Origin: Leptasterias polaris
Taxonomy: Eukaryota; Echinodermata; Asteroidea; Forcipulatida; Asteriidae
Direction: 5' to 3'
Assembly (NCBI GenBank): GCA_037783415.1
Contig: JAZGTN010000178.1
Coordinates: 992,001-1,056,000, forward strand
DNA length: 64,000 nucleotides
Shown here piece by piece: positions 59,062-64,000 of this stretch; position 1 is the first letter of the stretch, and the number at the start of each line of letters is the position of its first letter. Both the position numbers and the translations under genes were made by a program. The notes beneath the pieces are model-generated. The model made no database searches, was not told the origin of the DNA, and saw only the letters and a program-made list of their open reading frames with translations.

Positions 59062-59285
59062 CTGATGCGCTGCAAAGCTCGATTTCGATTTTTTGCCTCA
59101 TCTGACTGACGTTCTTCACGGTAAGCTTTTATGCGGTTTGTTTCTACTTCTCGAAATAAATTGTAATACTCTGGCTTAACTTTCATTCTGCTTCTCCAAG
59201 CTCTGCACCGTTCAGCATTGTTTTGTTTTGCATAGAAGCTGGGTTTCACAGATGGAATCGTTGTTTTGGGTCGTAGTTCCATCAT
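59062..59285 (-). pseudogene. Family X transposon-like gene, piece 1 (N-terminus)
   Basis: From an ATG at 59283-59285 the minus strand encodes MELRPKTTIPSVKPSF, then a basic, helical region (NNAERCRAWRSRMKVKPEYY, FREVETNRIKAYREERQ, NRNRALQRIR) running into the element A terminus. Such Arg-rich helical starts open the same transposon-like family as the basic piece at 48497-49063. Joining the two across the shared ACA keeps the frame (QRIR to QLSAADR). Its promoter and the 5' end of the family X element are not identified. Confidence 0.5.
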
Positions 59286-59299
59286 TCCAATGTTTACCA

Positions 59300-61010
59300 A
59301 TTAATGTCAGGATTATTTGTCAACGTGAGCACCACGCAAGGTTGGTTTGTCACCTAAAAAATGGTGGAGTCTGGTGCAGTCTGGTGCAGCCTGGTGCTGT
59401 GTGGTGAACATCCAGTGTTTTTACGTGTGTTGAACTTGAATGAAGTGAATAATCTAAGAGGAAAAAACATAATAGGAGCTCATAAATGCTTAATAGATTA
59501 CGTATTTAGTCAGTGTATTTTTATTTAACTGAAAGTAATAAATAGGATGTGGGGAATAACACAAGATGGCCGCCAATCAATAGGGATTGCTAAATACATT
59601 TTTTTAATTCCCATATTGTGAATTAATACAGCATAACTGAAAACAAGGTAGACCCAGTTACTCGGGCGCTGTACTCCTTTTTAAAAATTGTTGTCATTTT
59701 GAGGCGATTTTTGTGGCTAGGTGTTTGGAAAATCATAGCAAATTGACGAATGTGGCGGAACATACCATGGTTTCCTTGGGCGCTAGTAGTACGACCGAAG
59801 ATGTCAAAAACCAGTAATTCCCATTTACAACCCATAGGCCTTTAAAACTGTTACATAAATACTAAACAAACAAAACTGTGGCTTGGGCTTATGAGAAGAA
59901 TCCAATGCATTTTATGAACAACAAAATAATGAAAATCCTGCAGGTGCACTGAAATGTTTTCACCTCCATTCCACACATGGAAACTTAATATTAGGCCTAC
60001 CTTACTGTACTCATCATAAATTTTATTAAACATGAGCGAGGAAGTACTAACTTTTTACCGAAATGTTGTTCATAAATTAGACGACAATTTAATGGGATGC
60101 CATGTTTAGATGTTGTGTCCTTATTTATGAACAACATAAACTTATATTTGAGCTATAAATATGACTTTTTCCTCTAATTTGTTTTTACATTTAGGTTAAT
60201 TATTTCCTACAGATTTTGTTACAATATTTAAACACTTGCACTCTATATTTTGAAAAAAAATAAATAAAAATGTCGTTCATAATTTGGAAAACAAAATATT
60301 TGGCAGAGTGTAGCAAATAATTTCATTTCAAGACATTTATTTCCATTCCAACAAAGAATCATCATAACAATATCAAAGAACAGTAAGAGAATAATTGGAA
60401 ATGGGGGCATAGCCAGAAAAGCCAAAGCTTGTGGTTGGTTTGCCCAGACAAACAAACACATAAATAGACTAACAAGTACAGTGTGGGTAGGTAGGATATT
60501 TAACTTCTAAGACTGAATAGACTATGTAAACTAAGGTGAAGTCAGAGGGATGCAACTTATAACAATACACATGTTAATTGTCAAATATACCTAGATGTCA
60601 AAATCAACAACCGTTTTTAGGCATTTGGAAACAAAAATACTGAAATTGTTGACGATGTTTGATTTAACTTAACAAATTGGCAAATAACAGAAATGCCCTT
60701 TCAAGAAGAAAAATGACGAAAACCAAAAGGGGGACAAAAACCCAAAACAAAACATGTTATCAACTTGTTACAAGTTTCAACACATTTTTCCAAGAACTTT
60801 GAAGGGGGGCACTATGTGTCCCTTCCTGTTTGGTGTTCATTTGTTAAAAATAAAAAAATTAAAACAAATCAAGAAAACATTCCCGATAAGGTGAATATTG
60901 TGTAACAGTATAGTAGAAACATTATTGAGGACTTGTGAAAATTAAATAGATACTGAAGGTACATAACGGGCAAGATCTAAATAGCGGGCAAGATCTAAAT
61001 AGCAGACAAT
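59300..61010. other. No gene seen
   Basis: AT-rich, with only short open segments on either strand. GTCTGGTGCAGTCTGGTGCA at 59369-59395 is a short local tandem repeat. Confidence 0.45.
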
Positions 61011-61136
61011 ATCCACTAATCCTCATCACTGTCATCGGCGTCAAAGATGTTGCTCCTGTTAGTAGTCATTGAAGTGTTTCCGTCACTGTGCATACAACAC
61101 GAAACGAAACAATAGAAAACACCTGTTAATAAGTAC

Positions 61137-62284
61137 TGTGGCGGGACACCCTCGAGTCAGCGACTAGGTCGATGAAGACCAGACACAACTCAGGGTGATT
61201 ATCCTACCCCAATAATATTTATTAACCTTATGCAAGGGTGAGCGGCTACCCAGACAAAAGGGGGGATAATAACGAACGGCGGCTATGCCTAGGGGCAGTT
61301 CGTTTGGTGGAAGTTTACCACCGATTGAGAATGATATTCCTAATAGCTAGAATCAGAGCAATCACCCGAAACCTCAATAAACCTCACAAGGATACCAGGT
61401 CTCCAATAACAGTAACAATGGTTTTATTTCTCATAAACGTTCAATGAATCACTCAACAATAATAGTAATTACACAACCAGGTAAAGATAATAAACCTCAC
61501 CTAAATGTAATAAACCTCAGTAATACAAACAAGTGTAGTAAGCAGCATAAACCTCAGTACAACCTCAGTCGGCCCAGGGCTAAGAATCAGCCTTGCCAAA
61601 CACAGGTATACCTCACACTGTATTATGCTAATAACCCTCACAGACTGGCAAGTCTGCACAATTGAAACTTCATGCGGATTACAATAACCCTCTCTAAAGA
61701 ACTCGTCAGCGCTACGTCTCTAATAACCCTCCGGGTAGCCCGCACAGTGGTCGCAACTGAATCGTACCTCAGCCGTTCTACACCAACGTGTATTCAACGG
61801 CATACAACTCACACAACCTTCCAATGCTTCAGCCTTCCCCCGATAAAGGTTACACAATTCACGCTCTACAACTCCGAGCCTTACATTAACATAAAGTTTA
61901 CTTATACAGTAAAACCCACCTCGCTATATCTCTCTCGCTGAACGTAGAAACACAACGGGTCACACAGCTCAACCACCAGCTAAAGATAACGCACACAGTA
62001 GCAGTGGGAACACGCAATTTGGTCTCAACACAGTGCCAACGCACAGTTCACGGTCACAGAACTAGAACACTAAACGTAATAGAGCCACAGACTACATCAA
62101 AAACACTAGACCAAATAAGTAGACCAAATAAGTGGACCAAAGACCAAAGACCAAAGACCAAAGAGAGCGGGAAACCCAGCGCTGCTCGCTTATAAGAACC
62201 CGCTAGCACCCCCCGCAAAGCACAATGCGCACTGCGTCTTTTGGTGCACTAAACTTCACCAAGTCTACCCCCTGTTCCGTCACA
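61137..62284. mobile_element. Solo LTR, 1.15 kb
   Basis: Begins TGTGGCGGGACA and ends TGTTCCGTCACA, an imperfect inverted pair with canonical TG...CA ends. It is flanked by GTAC on both sides (61133-61136 and 62285-62288). Removing it rejoins the host frame (KRAAY to LLTG). No internal coding or second LTR is present, so it is a solo LTR left by recombination. A CTTATAAG TATA-like box lies at 62189-62196. A gypsy-type origin fits the 4-bp duplication. Confidence 0.8.
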
Positions 62285-62575
62285 GTACGCAGCTCTTTTC
62301 ATGTGACGACAAACAGCGTTTTTACTATTCTTGATGTCTTTGGAATTCCTTGGCCATGTGCGTGTGTCTAGGAGCTTCATAGGCCCAAGATATGGGTCTT
62401 CGTGGACATTGCCAAGCCTCCTTCGAACGCATTCCTCAACTTTACTCAGGATGGACTGCATTTTGTCTTTGAATGTGTCCACATCAACTCGTCCGTTTAG
62501 CTGATTGCCACAGAGCATACCAACTCCAAACTCGATCTCTTCCATCAATTCTTGGAGACTGCAATCTTCTATTGT

Positions 62576-62745
62576 CGGACGTTTTGCAGCAGGTTCTTGA
62601 TCATCATCCTGGCCATTCAAACTACTGACTCGTACATAGAATTGCTCCAAACTGTTCTTGCGGACGTTTTGCAGCAGGTTCTTGATCATCATCCTGGCCA
62701 TTCAAACTACTGACTCGTACATAGAATTGCTCCAAACTGTTCTTG
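62576..62745. repeat. 85-bp tandem duplication within the hAT remnant
   Basis: Two consecutive, essentially identical 85-bp units (each starting CGGACGTTTTGCAGCAGGTT). Because 85 is not a multiple of three, the duplication shifts the coding frame. Confidence 0.85.
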
Positions 62746-63501
62746 GCCAGAAGGAAGTTGGTTGAAGACTTCTGCAAACTCTCAGACAGTGAGGACAGTG
62801 GTCCAAGGACGTCTCTAAGGTGGAGGAGATGCAGCACAAAGTCCTTACTCAGGAGCTTTTTTAGATAGCCTTTGATTCAGGCTTTGTCTGCAGCCGGAAC
62901 AGTTGCATCCTCTGTATAGTTCTCGAGGTGTCTGATGATTGATGTATAAGATGTTACTAAGGCCTTGCAGGCTCTGGCCTTGTGCTGGACCCACCTAGTA
63001 CCATCTGCCTTTTGTGGTTTCCTGACACTTTCATGTATTATCTCAGCAATTTATCTAGGATTTGAAATTTTGCATGGTGGGAATACAATATAGTAAGGCT
63101 TGCAATCCACAGTTGCCGCCTCAGCCCTATCAATGAGCTGATCCTCATCCACAGTACTTAATCAGTGTTAGAGTCATGGCATTATCATGAAGACTATCAG
63201 AGCATACTGATTGAAACATACAGTTATTACACCACCAGTTCTTTTCAGAACCATCAGTTCTTTTTAGATCCACCATAACTTATAAGAGGTTAGTAACATG
63301 GTGCTACTGAAAGCCTCACTAGATAACTAATTACTCTAATTTGTTTTTGAGATGTTGGGAAAAATTGGAGCAAAAACAAAAATTAGCTCTACCTCAAAGC
63401 GACTGATAGCTGTATGTCGCTTTGTCTGAAAAACGTATGGTAGATCACATTGTGTAATTATGACATTATGAAACAGTACAAGCATCAATCTAGTTCCTCA
63501 C

Positions 63502-63673
63502 CACTGTCACTTTCTGAATTTTCATTTACTGTTCTTATTTGAGTCACTGCCGCCTTGATCCTTTTTGTCTTCCCCCCTTTTCTTTCCCTTGAACCAGAAA
63601 ACCAGTCACTTATGGCTCTGTCGATAGATTGATCAAGGGTATGTTTGTATTCCTTAGTCATCCTGATGCTTTC
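63502..63673 (-). CDS. Candidate exon of the KRIYLLTKD/hAT-like gene
   Basis: Acceptor TTTATCTAG at 63674-63682 and donor G|GTGAGG at 63501 bound an open exon encoding SIRMTKEYKHTLDQSIDRAI, SDWFSGSRERKGGKTKRIK and an acidic end (NENSESDSGE). It lies between the KRIYLLTKD exon and the hAT remnant on the same strand and probably belongs with them. Confidence 0.4.
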
Positions 63674-63718
63674 TAGATAAAAAATAAGATAAAATAATCA
63701 TGAGCTATAGGGGGAATG

Positions 63719-63800
63719 TTTCAATGTGGATAACAAATTGACAATGTGGATAACAAAGTGACAATGTGGATAACAAATTGACAATGTGGATAACATGTGT
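63719..63800. repeat. 19-bp tandem repeat
   Basis: About four units of GACAATGTGGATAACAAAT, slightly diverged at the ends. It lies in the intron after the KRIYLLTKD exon. Confidence 0.8.
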
Positions 63801-63833
63801 TGTATGATTTCAAAGAAAAATCTTATACTCACT

Positions 63834-63967
63834 GGAGGACTGATGAAGTCCTTTGTCAGCAGATAAATCCTCTTCCTTTGTGTTTTACAATATTCACAAT
63901 AGGTGCCCACTGTGAACTGACATGGCCCATCCAGTAGAGTCAAGGTTGACTTTATGGGGTCTCCCAC
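63834..63967 (-). CDS. Partial exon, KRIYLLTKD family, right-edge copy
   Basis: The minus strand encodes GDPIKSTLTLLDGPCQF, CEYCKTQRKRIYLLTKDF and ISPP before a likely donor. The coding strand continues off the right edge (SNYVGD-like codons read through 64000). It matches the diverged copy at 383-607. The C-x2-C pair could bind metal, but the function is unknown. Just downstream at 63719-63794 are four tandem copies of a 19-bp unit, GACAATGTGGATAACAAAT. Confidence 0.4.
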
Positions 63968-64000
63968 ATAGTTAGCTAGAGATCGGTCGAGTTGCTGTAG

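Larger units (their letters stand above)
61016..63170 (-). pseudogene. hAT (ZNF862-like) transposase remnant, interrupted
   Basis: The minus strand shows EDQLIDRAEAATVDCKPYY, then ADGTRWVQHKARACKALV, SYTSIIRHLENY, LKKLLSKDFVLHLLHLRDVL and LSSLSESLQKSSTNFL, the pattern of the inserted helical domain of hAT transposases related to ZNF862. A region with DVDTFKDKMQSILSKVEECV and PYLGPMKLLDTRTWP follows, and an acidic FDADDSDED tail with TAG at 61016. Defects: TGA at 62877-62879, a frame break near 63055, an 85-bp tandem duplication (62576-62745) and a solo LTR at 61137-62284. The N-terminal finger and catalytic first half are not visible. Confidence 0.65.

Noticed and set aside
1..64000. tRNA, rRNA, CRISPR or bacterial operon features
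   Set aside because: No cloverleaf, rRNA core or spaced direct repeats were recognisable, and introns and transposon types are eukaryotic.

Overview
This is eukaryotic, intron-containing, AT-rich DNA with no host housekeeping gene that I can recognise. Spliced THAP/Kolobok, pogo, hAT and CACTA-type transposons, the gypsy and BEL/Pao retroelement remains, the many palindromic MITEs and the abundance of TACATGTA-type words suggest a marine invertebrate. An echinoderm or another invertebrate deuterostome is my best guess, but the species is not proven. The window is essentially a transposon graveyard and nursery: several elements look intact, and many are nested in one another.

Layout. 0-19 kb holds an exon of an unknown gene, a TTAA-flanked MITE carrying a dead THAP exon, a pogo-like DDE_1 transposase split by a palindromic MITE, a tandem pair of small secreted-protein-like genes (one dead), a BEL/Pao fragment, and a hAT-type non-autonomous element (8-bp target duplication) with another long-TIR element nested inside it. 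19.4-27.0 kb (+) is a near-complete 12-exon THAP/Kolobok-type transposase gene. 28.7-30.3 kb (-) is an intact three-exon gene for a free-standing P2X7 C-terminal-like domain, convergent with the transposase. 31-34 kb is a decayed CACTA-type transposase.

35-59.3 kb is a nested stack. A minus-strand gene of an unnamed transposon-like family ('family X', with an Asp-rich DFAENY core) is broken into four pieces (59.3, 49.0, 39.9 and 35.6 kb) by other elements. Two of these are full-length CACTA-like elements, A (about 49.57-59.06 kb) and B (39.911-48.496 kb). Each carries a C2H2 zinc-finger transposase-like gene followed on the same strand by an intact multi-exon SAMD3-like gene. In A that second protein starts with a SAM-like domain; in B it starts with a PB1-like domain. 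Both are self-associating modules, so the elements appear to have exchanged oligomerisation heads. Element B is precisely delimited: CACTG termini, a 2-bp duplication, and a restored reading frame in family X when it is removed.

59.3-64 kb has an intergenic stretch and a hAT (ZNF862-like) transposase pseudogene interrupted by a solo LTR (61137-62284) and an 85-bp tandem duplication. Related KRIYLLTKD sequence occurs at both window ends.

Exon boundaries were derived by eye from GT/AG sites and reading-frame continuity. Family names rest on motif recognition, not on searches.
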